Assembly: GCF_034274695.1 (NCBI RefSeq)
Contig: NZ_CP128362.1
Location: forward strand, 8,000,501-8,064,500
Direction: 5' to 3'
From: Chitinophaga sp. LS1
Lineage (GTDB): Bacteria > Bacteroidota > Bacteroidia > Chitinophagales > Chitinophagaceae
Length of the DNA stretch: 64,000 nucleotides
In this document: positions 9,151 to 18,087 of the stretch, piece by piece
Layout of the letters: each line of letters opens with the position of its first letter
How positions within the stretch are numbered: the stretch's first letter is position 1
Made by a program: the position numbers and the translations under genes
Notes under the pieces: generated by a model
What the model was told of the DNA's origin: nothing
The model's input: only the letters and a program-made list of their open reading frames with translations
Databases searched by the model: none

Positions 9151-9158
9151 TATCTTGC
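9151..9158 (+). promoter_or_regulatory. Candidate -7 element before the serine hydrolase gene
   Basis: TATCTTGC starts 12 nt before the ATG at 9163, the same motif and spacing as at 4770. Leaderless transcription is likely if the element is used. Motif-based. Confidence 0.4.
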
Positions 9159-9162
9159 AAGT

Positions 9163-10338
9163 ATGAAATCACCTATCCTTCTTTTCCTGCTCGTTAGCAT
9201 TTCATGGCAAGGATTCGCTCAATCCAAACAGGGGTATTTTCCTCCCAGGGGCGAATGGCAACAAAAGGTGCCCAAAACCATGGGCCTTGACCCTGTCAAA
9301 CTCGATTCAGCTATTGCCTATGCAATACAGAATGAATCCAAAGCACCCAGAGATATGGAGCTGGCACAGGCTATTTCCTTTGGCAAAGAACCTTTCAGTG
9401 CAGGTGTCGGACCTTTTGCAGAAAGAGGTGCGCCCACAGGTATCATCGTATACAAAGGATATATCGTAAAGACCTGGGGAGATCCTGACAGGGTGGATAT
9501 GACACATAGCGTAACCAAGAGTTTTCTGAATGCCGTCATAGGCGTAGCTGTAGATAAAGGGCTCATCCGTAGTGTGAATGATACCGTGGCCAGATACGTA
9601 CCTCCTATCGAAGTATATGGATCAGGGGAATTAATTTACCCTTTCGCAACAGAACATAACCGCTCCCTTACCTGGGATGTAATGCTGCGCCAGACGAGTG
9701 ACTGGGAAGGTACCCTCTGGGGAAAACCAGATTGGGCAGACAGGCCTGAGGGTAACTATACCGAATGGATGAAAAGACCGAGACATACACCCGGTAGCGT
9801 GTGGAAATACAATGATGTTCGGGTGAATGCACTGGCGCTGGCTACTACCAGCGTATGGCGGCAACCATTACCGCAGGTGTTGAAAACGCAGATCATGGAT
9901 CCTATTGGTGCTTCGAATACATGGAGATGGTTTGGCTATCGTAATTCCTGGATCGTGCTGGATGGCGCCCCTGTTCAGTCAGTAAGCGGCGGTGGTCACT
10001 GGGGTGGCGGCATGTTTATCAATGCATATGATATGGCAAGATTTGGATTGCTCACTTTGCACAGGGGTAACTGGAACGGCCAACAGTTATTGTCGGAGCA
10101 ATGGGTGAAACAGGCATTGACACCCACGACTGCGAATACAGGTTATGGCTATATGAACTGGTTCCTGAATACAGACAAGAAGATGCTGCCCAGTGCACCG
10201 GCCAGTGCTTTTGTACATGTGGGAAATGGCAGCAACCTGATATATGTAGATCCGGAGCACGACTTAGTGGTCGTGATGAGATGGATAGAGTACAAAGCAA
10301 TGGATGAAATGATAAAAAGAGTTTTATCTGCCCTTTAA
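9163..10338 (+). CDS. Serine hydrolase, beta-lactamase class C / penicillin-binding protein-like
   Basis: A 391-residue exported protein (signal peptide 1-20, ending GFAQ). The SxxK nucleophile motif is Ser116-Val-Thr-Lys119 (MTHSVTKSFLNAVIG), the second motif is Tyr216-Asn-Asp218 in VWKYNDVR, and the third-motif region is HVGNGSNLIYVDPEHDLVVVMRW, with His in place of the usual KTG lysine. This is the class C beta-lactamase/esterase fold; members include peptidases and esterases, so the substrate cannot be fixed. Located in the periplasm or outside. It runs convergently into the phosphodiesterase gene with a 15-bp overlap of 3' ends. Confidence 0.9.
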   Translation: MKSPILLFLLVSISWQGFAQSKQGYFPPRGEWQQKVPKTMGLDPVKLDSAIAYAIQNESKAPRDMELAQAISFGKEPFSAGVGPFAERGAPTGIIVYKGYIVKTWGDPDRVDMTHSVTKSFLNAVIGVAVDKGLIRSVNDTVARYVPPIEVYGSGELIYPFATEHNRSLTWDVMLRQTSDWEGTLWGKPDWADRPEGNYTEWMKRPRHTPGSVWKYNDVRVNALALATTSVWRQPLPQVLKTQIMDPIGASNTWRWFGYRNSWIVLDGAPVQSVSGGGHWGGGMFINAYDMARFGLLTLHRGNWNGQQLLSEQWVKQALTPTTANTGYGYMNWFLNTDKKMLPSAPASAFVHVGNGSNLIYVDPEHDLVVVMRWIEYKAMDEMIKRVLSAL

Positions 10339-11571
10339 TATAGGTTGTAATACTTCGAGCCGGCCATCGACCGGTTCTGTGATTTGCAGACCCAATATTT
10401 CAGCTACCAGCGGATACACGTGTATATTGGCAAATGTACCAATCCGCTGGTGCGCTTTAAATGCAGGGCCCCACGCCATGAATACGGCATTCATATCCGT
10501 GAGATTATTATCAAATCCATGATGACCGGTATGTTGTTCGCCCCGTTTAGGCTGCGCGAAAATATAATACGCATCAGGTACTATTATGATATCACCGATA
10601 CGGTTGTATTTATCTTCTGTTCCATAATGCCATCTTGCAGGCATTTCATTTTTCCTATAAGCCCTGAAGTGGTCTTCGTGAGATTTATAATATGCATACG
10701 CTTCGTTTACCTTTGCTGTATCATCACTGTAAAACATTGCTTTCTCACCACCCCACGACATTTTTAATCCCATATCTTTCAGTTGTATAAGGTGCATTGT
10801 ATCTACAGCACTCATACCATGATCTGATACTACGATGTAGTTCACAGGCAGGTTCAATGCACTCACTGCTTTCACCATTTTACCGATGCTTTCATCGACA
10901 AACTGTACCTGTTGTTTTACCTGTTCTGACTCAGGACCATAGCTGTGCCCGGCATGATCTACCTCAGGGAAGTAAAAGGTGATCAGGTGAGGTCGTTGTG
11001 CTGCCGGCAGTTTCAGCCAGTTTACGACAGACTGAATACGGTTGTCGATACCTGTCTTTTCCTGGTAGCGGTATGAGTAGGTAGGGCGTGTATTTTGAAT
11101 AGGACTTTCCGAACCTACCCAGAAATAACTGGCGCTGACCATATGTTGCTTTTCAGCCATTACCCAGAGCGGAGTTCCGCCGTACCAGGTACCATCTTCC
11201 ACCGCGTCGCGGTTCTTCATTTCATAGGATTGTTTGCGATTCCTGTCATAGAAGGAATTGTCTACCAGCCCATGATGGGCAGGATACAAACCGGTGATCA
11301 GTGTATAGTGGTTAGGAAAGGTCAAACTTGGATAAGAAGGCTGCATGGCAGTGGCTTTCACGCCTTCGCCGGACAGTTCCAGTAAATTTTTTGCCTGGTA
11401 CTTTTCTGCATAATCGTACCTGAAGCCATCGATAGAGATCATGATGACATAAGGTTTGGCTTCCTGCTCTTTGCTGTTGGTGCGTCCTTGAACAATATGC
11501 TGTGAAGTGTCCTGTGCAAAAGCGAAATGCGCCGATAGCGTGATCAGCATCGCCAGGCAAATGTGTTTCAT
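10324..11571 (-). CDS. Alkaline phosphatase superfamily, nucleotide pyrophosphatase/phosphodiesterase (ENPP-like)
   Basis: A 415-residue exported enzyme (signal peptide 1-19, FAFAQ). The NPP active site is complete: metal ligand Asp48 in ISIDGFR, nucleophile Thr84 in PSLTFPNHYT, Asn87, the Asp205/His209 pair in FPEVDHAGHSYGP, Asp250-His251 in VSDHGMS and His351 in TGHHGFDN. Such enzymes use two zinc ions to cleave phosphodiester or pyrophosphate bonds of nucleotides or phospholipid head groups. It stands alone, divergent from the GH8 gene, with a LacI-type operator in the shared upstream region. Substrate is not predictable from sequence. Confidence 0.93.
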   Translation of the reverse strand: MKHICLAMLITLSAHFAFAQDTSQHIVQGRTNSKEQEAKPYVIMISIDGFRYDYAEKYQAKNLLELSGEGVKATAMQPSYPSLTFPNHYTLITGLYPAHHGLVDNSFYDRNRKQSYEMKNRDAVEDGTWYGGTPLWVMAEKQHMVSASYFWVGSESPIQNTRPTYSYRYQEKTGIDNRIQSVVNWLKLPAAQRPHLITFYFPEVDHAGHSYGPESEQVKQQVQFVDESIGKMVKAVSALNLPVNYIVVSDHGMSAVDTMHLIQLKDMGLKMSWGGEKAMFYSDDTAKVNEAYAYYKSHEDHFRAYRKNEMPARWHYGTEDKYNRIGDIIIVPDAYYIFAQPKRGEQHTGHHGFDNNLTDMNAVFMAWGPAFKAHQRIGTFANIHVYPLVAEILGLQITEPVDGRLEVLQPILKGR

Positions 11572-11649
11572 GTTTGTTTAGATTTCCTGAGAGGCAAAGG
11601 TCGGGAGGATTTTTTAACAATTGGGTTAAATAAGTGTTGTTTCTTTTAT

Positions 11650-11667
11650 TTTGCAATCGTTTGCAAA
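11650..11667. promoter_or_regulatory. LacI/GalR-family operator-like palindrome
   Basis: TTTGCAATCGTTTGCAAA is an 18-bp palindrome around a central CG with a single mismatched pair, matching the general LacI/PurR operator form (GCAAnCGnTTGC). It lies 79 bp upstream of the phosphodiesterase start and 129 bp upstream of the GH8 start, so it could control either or both. No lacI-type gene is present in the window. Confidence 0.6.
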
Positions 11668-11716
11668 TTCCCTATTTTTAAGATGACTATACTGACTGAG
11701 AAACTGTCCTCTTTTA

Positions 11717-11750
11717 CGAAAACCTTAAAAATCCTTATTCGAAAACCTTA
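11717..11750. repeat. Short direct repeat upstream of the GH8 gene
   Basis: CGAAAACCTTA occurs at 11717-11727 and again at 11740-11750, a 23-bp spacing close to two helical turns. It may be a binding site for an activator of the GH8 promoter; nothing else supports this. Confidence 0.4.
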
Positions 11751-11795
11751 GAAATTCCGGTAAAACCTATATCAGTCACCCTTAAAATTAACCAC

Positions 11796-13793
11796 ATGAT
11801 CCTACGATCTGCTATATTGGCGATCAGCGTATGCTGTATTGTCAATAGTTCTGTACAAGCGCAAAACAAACCTTTTCCACAGGCAGTCACTTATGCCAAT
11901 TGTATCAAACCCAGTAATGTAACGCAGGCTTCGATGAATACCAGTGTTGCGAGTTATTATGATTACTGGAAATCAAAGTATGTAAAAACGTTGTCAACTC
12001 TCTCCGGTGGTTATTATATCAAGGGAGAGATCAGCGGGGATGCAGAGGGTTATACCCCTTTGGGTTCTTCTGAGGGGCAGGGTTATGGCATGGTAATTAC
12101 CGTGCTGATGGCGGGTTATGACCCGAATGCAAAAACTATCTATGATGGGTTGTTTAAGACGGCGAGAGCATTCCATAGCTCCATCAATACGAATCTCATG
12201 GGTTGGGTAGTGGCGGATGCCACCGGTGCGCAGGGGCATTTTGATTCTGCAACGGATGGTGATGTGGATATTGCGTATTCCTTGATTTTAGCCCATTATC
12301 AGTGGGGTTCCAATGGAACCATCAATTACCTCAATGAGGCAAAGAAAATGATCACTAACGGGCTAAAAGTGGCCAATGTGACCAGTACCAATCGTTTGAA
12401 CCTGGGTGACTGGGATAGTAAGAGTGCACTCAATACCAGACCGTCTGACTGGATGCTGAGTCACTTACATGCTTTCTACCAGGAAACAGGAGATGCCACA
12501 TGGTTGACACTGATTAATAACCTCTATAGTGTGTACAATTCATTTACTGCCACCTATTCGCCAAATACAGGGCTGATCTCTGACTTTGTGGTAAAGAATC
12601 CACCTGAGCCAGCGCCACAGAATTATATCGATGAAGGACCGCAAACAAACGAGTATAATTACAATGCCTGCCGGGTGCCATTGCGGGTAGTGATGGATTA
12701 TGCATTGTATGGTTCTTCCAGTGCATATACACTGGCGAATAAAATGGCGTCATGGATTATTACTAAAAGTGGAGGCAATCCTTCCAGTATTAAAGATGGG
12801 TATAAATTGAATGGTACTACTACTGGTTCTGATCCTGAGGCCGTATTTGTAGCGCCTTTTGTAGCGGCGTCTGTGGTGAATAGCAATAATCAGTCATTTT
12901 TGAATAGTGGCTGGACTTTTTTGACTACTAAGAAATCCGGGTATTATAGTGATTCTTATAGTTTGCTTTGTCAATTGTTTATTTCCGGTAACTGGTGGAA
13001 ACCAGAGGCGACTGCGGGTACCTGTGTTCCGGTGAGTGCCAGTGGGGATGATGGCAATGTAGCGGCGAATGTACTGGATGGTAGTTTAGATACGAGATGG
13101 TCTTCATCCGGCGACGGGCAGTATCTGCAGTTTTGTCTGGATGCTGCGACGACGGTGACAGGTGCGGATATTGCATTTTATCAGGGAAATACGAGAGTGG
13201 CAACTTTTGATATCCAGACAAGCACAAATGGGAGTACATGGACGAATGCTGCGACTGGTTTAAAAAGTAGTGGTACTTCAACTGCATCAGAGAGCTTTCC
13301 TATTACACCTGTAAGTGCGAAGTATGTGAAGATCGTAGGGCATGGAAATAGTGTGAATGCATGGAATAGTATTACGGAAGTGCAGATTAAGAAAAGTGGT
13401 AGCAGTGTGCCACAGCTTGTAATTAATACTTCACCGGCTAAAAAAGCAGCAACAGAGGATGTATCACTCTTAAAAACGGAAAATGTTTCACTGTTAAAAA
13501 CAGATAATGTCTCCCTTTTAAAAACTGCTGTTGAAAAATTATCTGTTGTCAATGTTTATCCAAATCCATTCTCTCAGCGTATGACAATTCAATTCACCTT
13601 GCAGGATGCAGGGCAGACTTCGCTGATTGTGTATGCGATTGATGGACATCCTGTGCGGGTATTGGCCAATGAGATATTGAATGCGGGGCAGTATACAAGG
13701 ACTTTTAATGGTGCGGGTGTTCCGGCGGGCATCTATTTATTAAAGCTGGTGCATAATGGAAAGATGATCAATAAAAAGATCGTTAAAAACTAA
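11796..13793 (+). CDS. Glycoside hydrolase family 8 enzyme with discoidin-like domain and T9SS sorting domain
   Basis: A 665-residue secreted enzyme: signal peptide (1-22), GH8 catalytic domain (about 28-405), an F5/8 type C (CBM32-like) carbohydrate-binding domain (about 410-535, LDGSLDTRWSSSGDGQYLQF) and a T9SS type A sorting domain (about 582-665). The GH8 proton donor Glu93 lies in GSSEGQGYGM and the second catalytic region is SATDGDVDIAYSL with Asp154. GH8 enzymes cleave cellulose, beta-1,3-1,4-glucan, xylan or chitosan; I cannot choose among these. Three copies of an 8-residue linker repeat precede the sorting domain. Transcription ends at the hairpin at 13801. The operator at 11650 may regulate it. 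Confidence 0.93.
   Translation: MILRSAILAISVCCIVNSSVQAQNKPFPQAVTYANCIKPSNVTQASMNTSVASYYDYWKSKYVKTLSTLSGGYYIKGEISGDAEGYTPLGSSEGQGYGMVITVLMAGYDPNAKTIYDGLFKTARAFHSSINTNLMGWVVADATGAQGHFDSATDGDVDIAYSLILAHYQWGSNGTINYLNEAKKMITNGLKVANVTSTNRLNLGDWDSKSALNTRPSDWMLSHLHAFYQETGDATWLTLINNLYSVYNSFTATYSPNTGLISDFVVKNPPEPAPQNYIDEGPQTNEYNYNACRVPLRVVMDYALYGSSSAYTLANKMASWIITKSGGNPSSIKDGYKLNGTTTGSDPEAVFVAPFVAASVVNSNNQSFLNSGWTFLTTKKSGYYSDSYSLLCQLFISGNWWKPEATAGTCVPVSASGDDGNVAANVLDGSLDTRWSSSGDGQYLQFCLDAATTVTGADIAFYQGNTRVATFDIQTSTNGSTWTNAATGLKSSGTSTASESFPITPVSAKYVKIVGHGNSVNAWNSITEVQIKKSGSSVPQLVINTSPAKKAATEDVSLLKTENVSLLKTDNVSLLKTAVEKLSVVNVYPNPFSQRMTIQFTLQDAGQTSLIVYAIDGHPVRVLANEILNAGQYTRTFNGAGVPAGIYLLKLVHNGKMINKKIVKN
13458..13529 (+). 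repeat. Three 24-bp in-frame tandem repeats in the GH8 linker
   Basis: Units 13458-13481, 13482-13505 and 13506-13529 each encode a variant of NVSLLKTE/D. They form the linker between the carbohydrate-binding domain and the sorting domain and have diverged at third positions while keeping the peptide. Confidence 0.85.
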
Positions 13794-13800
13794 ATATAAA

Positions 13801-13828
13801 CAAGGCTGCTGACCGGACAGCAGCCTTG
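13801..13828. terminator. Bidirectional intrinsic terminator between GH8 gene and tail island
   Basis: An 11-bp perfect stem (13801-13811 with 13818-13828) and 6-nt loop, followed by TTTTA on the plus strand; A residues precede it for the opposite strand. It separates the convergent GH8 gene and the last gene of the tail operon. Confidence 0.85.
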
Positions 13829-13838
13829 TTTTACTTCA

Positions 13839-16274
13839 TTAACCATATAAGAAAGGAAATCTATACAACCCAAGGTAAGGTGCAGTTTCTCCTAATAAAC
13901 GGTTCGTACCACCTGCCACAGCATCTGTAAATGGCGTGAACGCCACTCTTCTCACCGTCATAGCCTGGTGATGCCATGCAGCCACACCTGCGGAGAGTTG
14001 TTCCGGATCAGGTAACCATGGACTGAGGCTGGATGGTTTGGAAGGAAAGGACAGACCAAATGAAAAACGGCCCGCGATGTCAGGTACATAGAAAGGATTG
14101 TTCTGGATCAGCACACCATCAATGTAGTATTCCACCCTGTTCGCATACCAGTCAATTCTAAATTCATGGAATGCATCGTCCCAGATATCTTTTCCTGCTG
14201 AAGCGCGCATTTCAAGGAACTCTTCCTGCTGGTTATCCGGTGTCTGTGTAAAACCGACACCTTCACCCAGTTCACCTCGTGCATTTGTTATTTTCAACTG
14301 ATCCCTGCGGGGTTGTTTTAAAAACTGCATTTCATCGCTGAACTTTGTCCAGCTGGAAAGCTGGTTTGGAGCGGCAGGTGTGTTTAGCTGGTAAGTACCA
14401 TTGTTTTCATCGGTATCGTATTGTACGATCACCTTCATACCTGCATAGGGGTTGATATAACTGGCCGTCAGCATGGCGTTGACTGTGTAAAAGGACCAGA
14501 CTGCATTGTTGGATGGTAGTTCGAGAGACCACTCGTTCTTCACTTTTACAAAGTAGCCATCCCCCTCGAAGTAATTACCCTGCTGATGCAGACCGCTGGC
14601 AATGCACTGGTCGTAAAACGGGTCCTGGAGTTTAGCGCTTGCATGATGGTATAGGCGGAAGAAGGGAGATACGCCAAATTGTTTGGGTAGTTTTGCTTCT
14701 ACTATATAGCGGCCGTATCCACAGTATCTCTGGGTAGTGACAGCTGCCCCTACACGGGTGTTCCAGTACTCTCCTATTAACGGGTCGCCTGATTCTGTAT
14801 GTTTTTTGGCAGCGCCATCGGTATCTACGCCATGTAAGAGGCCGTCATACCAGTCGCCATGTGCTTCGAGTACGAGCAGGCCATCTTTGAAGTAGATGTT
14901 TTTGGGAACGACGCCACCATCTGCACCGCCATCGAGGTTTTTCGACAAGGCATAGTGATTGACCTGGAACATATCGATGGTATTACCATTGTCATCAGCG
15001 AGTGCGAAGTTGAAATCATATGCACTGGTTTGCTTTGAGATGTCGTTCACGTAGATGCGAACAGGGGTCGTTGTACTGGTGTTGTTGTTATACTTTACAT
15101 AGAAATCATAACTACCATTTGCCAGGCTCTGTGGCAGTGTAAAACTGACCTTGGTGCTGGTAACTTCAATCAGGTTCTCGTGAGGAATAGTGATTACATT
15201 ACCCGCATTATAGGGATCCTGTAAATAACCTACAGGCGGAGCCAGAACGGAGAAGCCGGAATTGTCACCCAACTGGGATAAACCTGAGTTAACAAATATA
15301 TTCCTGAAAGTTCCTTTGCCAATATTTCCTGTTCCCCAGGTACTGGCGCCTATAGTCAGTTTCGTAGTGGAGCTGATCGTAGTCGGGATTGAATTTTCGG
15401 TGATATTACCGTTACCTACAGACGCACCATTCAGGTACATGTAGTTAAGCTGATTTGCGAGTAGGTTGTCAGCACTTCTTCCTATCAGCAGCTTGTTCCA
15501 GCTGTCAGGAATGATGGCAGTAGAAGAGGTGATACTTTCGCTTTCGCCTTCATCTACATTTTTCTGCTGCCAGATTATCCTCTTGCTTACATTATTTACA
15601 TATACCCCAATGCCATTTCCATTATTGTCCAGGCAGGTCATGAGCGGCCATGTACCAGTTGTAGCAAGGTCTGCACTGCTGACATAAAAGTAGATACCCA
15701 GACCATACCCGCTCTTTCCATCGCTACCCAAAATATCTAACATGGAGATATCATCCAATGTAATTTTGCTTGTCTGTGAGTCAAGATACACGCCAGTATA
15801 CCCGGATATTCTTTTCAGTACAGGGTTATCGGGCAACCGGACATTTCCATAGTTACCAAAATAGTCTTTGAAATCATTCTCCAGTGTGTAAAACAGCTTG
15901 CCACCTGGAGGGATCATGCCGGTTAGAAAGTTACCATCTTCTTTCACACAGTCTATCCTTGCATTAGGTGCATATTGTCCGCTGAGTGCATCATATACCA
16001 GTTCATTCGGTGTAGTATATAGTACATCCAGACTTCCGCCAGTTACATCACTATTCGTAAGCCGGAATACATAAGGCGTTTCATTTTCCAGCCCTTTGAT
16101 GAGCGGAGGGTTCACTATCGTACCACTCGTGAGTACAAACAGGCTGTCGGTAACCAGTGTATAGCTATCTGCTACATCCGGAGCATCCTGTCTGCGAAAG
16201 CTCAGGCTCATTGTTTGCGGGGAACCTGGCGCCTTTCCATCCGACCACATCACTTTTGTTAGCTCAATATTCAT
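13839..16274 (-). CDS. Tail-associated protein with LamG-like and GH16-like domains (putative receptor-binding fibre)
   Basis: An 811-residue protein without signal peptide, last gene of the contractile tail operon. N-terminal beta-rich region (1-130), a concanavalin/LamG-like region (about 150-340), a beta-sandwich (about 350-420), and a C-terminal GH16-like lectin/glucanase fold (about 430-790). In the GH16 active-site position the sequence is NEWSLELPS: Glu581 and Glu585 keep the spacing of the E-x-D-x-E motif, but the middle Asp is Ser583. The phrase FHEFRIDWYANRVEYYIDG is typical of GH16. By position it is the receptor-binding or surface-glycan-degrading tip of the tail. Whether it still hydrolyses glycan is uncertain because of the Ser substitution. 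Confidence 0.7.
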   Translation of the reverse strand: MNIELTKVMWSDGKAPGSPQTMSLSFRRQDAPDVADSYTLVTDSLFVLTSGTIVNPPLIKGLENETPYVFRLTNSDVTGGSLDVLYTTPNELVYDALSGQYAPNARIDCVKEDGNFLTGMIPPGGKLFYTLENDFKDYFGNYGNVRLPDNPVLKRISGYTGVYLDSQTSKITLDDISMLDILGSDGKSGYGLGIYFYVSSADLATTGTWPLMTCLDNNGNGIGVYVNNVSKRIIWQQKNVDEGESESITSSTAIIPDSWNKLLIGRSADNLLANQLNYMYLNGASVGNGNITENSIPTTISSTTKLTIGASTWGTGNIGKGTFRNIFVNSGLSQLGDNSGFSVLAPPVGYLQDPYNAGNVITIPHENLIEVTSTKVSFTLPQSLANGSYDFYVKYNNNTSTTTPVRIYVNDISKQTSAYDFNFALADDNGNTIDMFQVNHYALSKNLDGGADGGVVPKNIYFKDGLLVLEAHGDWYDGLLHGVDTDGAAKKHTESGDPLIGEYWNTRVGAAVTTQRYCGYGRYIVEAKLPKQFGVSPFFRLYHHASAKLQDPFYDQCIASGLHQQGNYFEGDGYFVKVKNEWSLELPSNNAVWSFYTVNAMLTASYINPYAGMKVIVQYDTDENNGTYQLNTPAAPNQLSSWTKFSDEMQFLKQPRRDQLKITNARGELGEGVGFTQTPDNQQEEFLEMRASAGKDIWDDAFHEFRIDWYANRVEYYIDGVLIQNNPFYVPDIAGRFSFGLSFPSKPSSLSPWLPDPEQLSAGVAAWHHQAMTVRRVAFTPFTDAVAGGTNRLLGETAPYLGLYRFPFLYG

Positions 16275-16290
16275 TTACTAATTTTTAAGT

Positions 16291-16749
16291 TTATACATAG
16301 TTATCTACTTCTATACCCGCCATTACGCCAGGGCTACCAGTCAGAGAAGGTCTGATCATATACAACCGGAACCATGCATTGGTCGTATCGTCATACTTCT
16401 CGTATACTTCGCCGCCCTGCGAAATGGAAGGACATATTACCTGTGTGCCTTTAGTTGCAGTTGGGTACTGGGCATTCAGGTAGTCATCAGACAGGGAGAT
16501 ATTTACATCCAGCCTCCATATTTTTTTCATGGAGCCGGCTACTTCCTGGAACTGCTGATAGAGTGTATTGAAGGCTTCGAAGTCAGCTTTGTTATCCAGC
16601 AGGGTGCGAAGGCCAGAGATGTTATCCACACCGATGGTGTCTTCTGATTTGTGGAGAAAGCTGTCCAGCCAGTCCCAGAACTGATCCTGCGTGGGATAGG
16701 CGCCGGTTTGAAACCATCCTTTTAGTTTATTTCGTTCGCGTATTGCCAT
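16291..16749 (-). CDS. Phage tail fibre/collar-associated protein
   Basis: A 152-residue protein starting with RERNKLKGWFQTGAYPTQDQFWDWLDSFLHK, a segment (quoted in parts: KLKGWFQTG, QFWDWLDSF) that recurs at the N terminus of many Bacteroidota phage and prophage tail-fibre proteins. The middle part is a helix-forming region that could trimerise; the C-terminal part is beta-rich. It sits between the collar-domain protein and the GH16-like protein with 1- and 16-bp gaps, so it probably links the baseplate to the terminal adhesin. No enzymatic motif is visible. Confidence 0.65.
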   Translation of the reverse strand: MAIRERNKLKGWFQTGAYPTQDQFWDWLDSFLHKSEDTIGVDNISGLRTLLDNKADFEAFNTLYQQFQEVAGSMKKIWRLDVNISLSDDYLNAQYPTATKGTQVICPSISQGGEVYEKYDDTTNAWFRLYMIRPSLTGSPGVMAGIEVDNYV

Positions 16750-16750
16750 G

Positions 16751-17605
16751 TTATTTTATTTTCTGGATGTAGAGTGTAGCTATGAAGGGAGGACGGTTTT
16801 CATGGGGTTGGTTTCCTCCGGTGGTGGCCATACCACCGGTAAACGTACCGGCGGTTGGTGAGTAACCACCTGAGATACCATAGGTTTTGGTGGTTAATAC
16901 TCCGGTTTGCTCTACGGCTACTTCAAAACTATGCTTGTGCTTCGGCATCTGCGACTCAATCAGTGTAACGGTTTCCAAACCACCGGTTTTACCCACAGGA
17001 CTATAATCTGTCCTGCTTGGGTCGTAACCTACAGGGAATTTACCCATCCGGTTTTGGGTACCATTATTACCGTTACAGATTGCCCAGCCGTCTCTTTCAT
17101 TAACACCCAAACCGGTACTGGTGAAATTGTCTGAAATGTATTGGGCATCACAATCCACTTCGATAATATCTCCTTTCTTCCACAGTTTATTTATCTGCTG
17201 TGTAAATGAAGCCTGCATATTGGCAATTGTATCTCTCAGACTCAGCAGGGTTTCTATTCGCTGCAGGTTGCCATAGGCAATACCACCAGATGCAAAACGT
17301 GCTCTTTTTGTGAAGTATACATTCCTTGTCACCTGATCAGCAAAGAGCCTGCTTTCAGAGAGTTCTTCTACGATCCATGTGGATTGTTTGGGTCCTCCTA
17401 CAAATGGCAGCAATTCTCCATTATAACTGATCCAGCCGTCTGCTACATTATTACCTACTTCTTCCATACCTGACACGATCACCCCATTGCCGATCATCTT
17501 CGATAACCCTGCCAGCGCATCGTGGTAGGACGACTGCATAAAGTCAAGCGTATACTGGGTCATGGGGAAACCACCCAGGTTTGTTAATTGTTCTATTTTG
17601 TTCAT
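16751..17605 (-). CDS. Phage tail collar domain protein (short tail fibre-like)
   Basis: A 284-residue protein whose C-terminal half carries a tail-collar/microcystin-dependent-protein-like domain: GWAICNGNNGTQNRMGKFPVGYD followed by the ending PHENRPPFIATLYIQKIK (key residues GW.ICNG, NR.GKFPVG, NRPPF). Such domains fold as trimeric fibre tips and contact receptors or other fibres. The N-terminal part attaches to the baseplate, by analogy. It follows the gpI-like gene with a 4-bp overlap. Confidence 0.8.
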   Translation of the reverse strand: MNKIEQLTNLGGFPMTQYTLDFMQSSYHDALAGLSKMIGNGVIVSGMEEVGNNVADGWISYNGELLPFVGGPKQSTWIVEELSESRLFADQVTRNVYFTKRARFASGGIAYGNLQRIETLLSLRDTIANMQASFTQQINKLWKKGDIIEVDCDAQYISDNFTSTGLGVNERDGWAICNGNNGTQNRMGKFPVGYDPSRTDYSPVGKTGGLETVTLIESQMPKHKHSFEVAVEQTGVLTTKTYGISGGYSPTAGTFTGGMATTGGNQPHENRPPFIATLYIQKIK

Positions 17606-18087
17606 ACTCTTTGAATTTTGTAAGCCATACCAGCCAGCTTATAGGTATCGATCAGTGCAGACATCTCATTTTCATTGAAGGTAATGGTGGCTGGTACCAG
17701 TACATAAAAATCTACAGGTTCATTGCCAATTTCGGCTTCAGTAAAGAGATAGATAGGTTGTGCTTCTGTTTCGGTATACAGGAACTTTGGTTTGGATTCT
17801 TCTTCCTGATATATTAAGGTCACTTCATTACTCACCGCATCTACAATACGGATACCTCTGTCAGCCAGATCATACCGATCATTGAGCAATTTTTCCATAT
17901 ACACTACCTGTGGTGTAATGCTCAATCTATACAGGTTGGCATCACGATTTCGCCGGAACTGCTGATACAATATGTTAACAGGATAGGTAATAGCCTGCAG
18001 CCATGAAATATGTAATATCTTTCTGAGCCGTGGCGGCATCATTAACCTGATCAGTTTGTGATAGTCAATGTCAAATATGCTGCTCAT
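17602..18087 (-). CDS. Putative baseplate wedge protein (gpI-like position)
   Basis: A 161-residue protein, overlapping the baseplate J gene by 4 bp and the collar gene by 4 bp. It starts with a helix-rich region (LIRLMMPPRLRKILHISWLQA) and ends in a beta-rich part. In Mu- and P2-type tails the gene after J encodes the wedge protein gpI, and this protein fits that place and size, but I see no decisive motif. The call therefore rests mainly on gene order. Confidence 0.6.
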   Translation of the reverse strand: MSSIFDIDYHKLIRLMMPPRLRKILHISWLQAITYPVNILYQQFRRNRDANLYRLSITPQVVYMEKLLNDRYDLADRGIRIVDAVSNEVTLIYQEEESKPKFLYTETEAQPIYLFTEAEIGNEPVDFYVLVPATITFNENEMSALIDTYKLAGMAYKIQRV

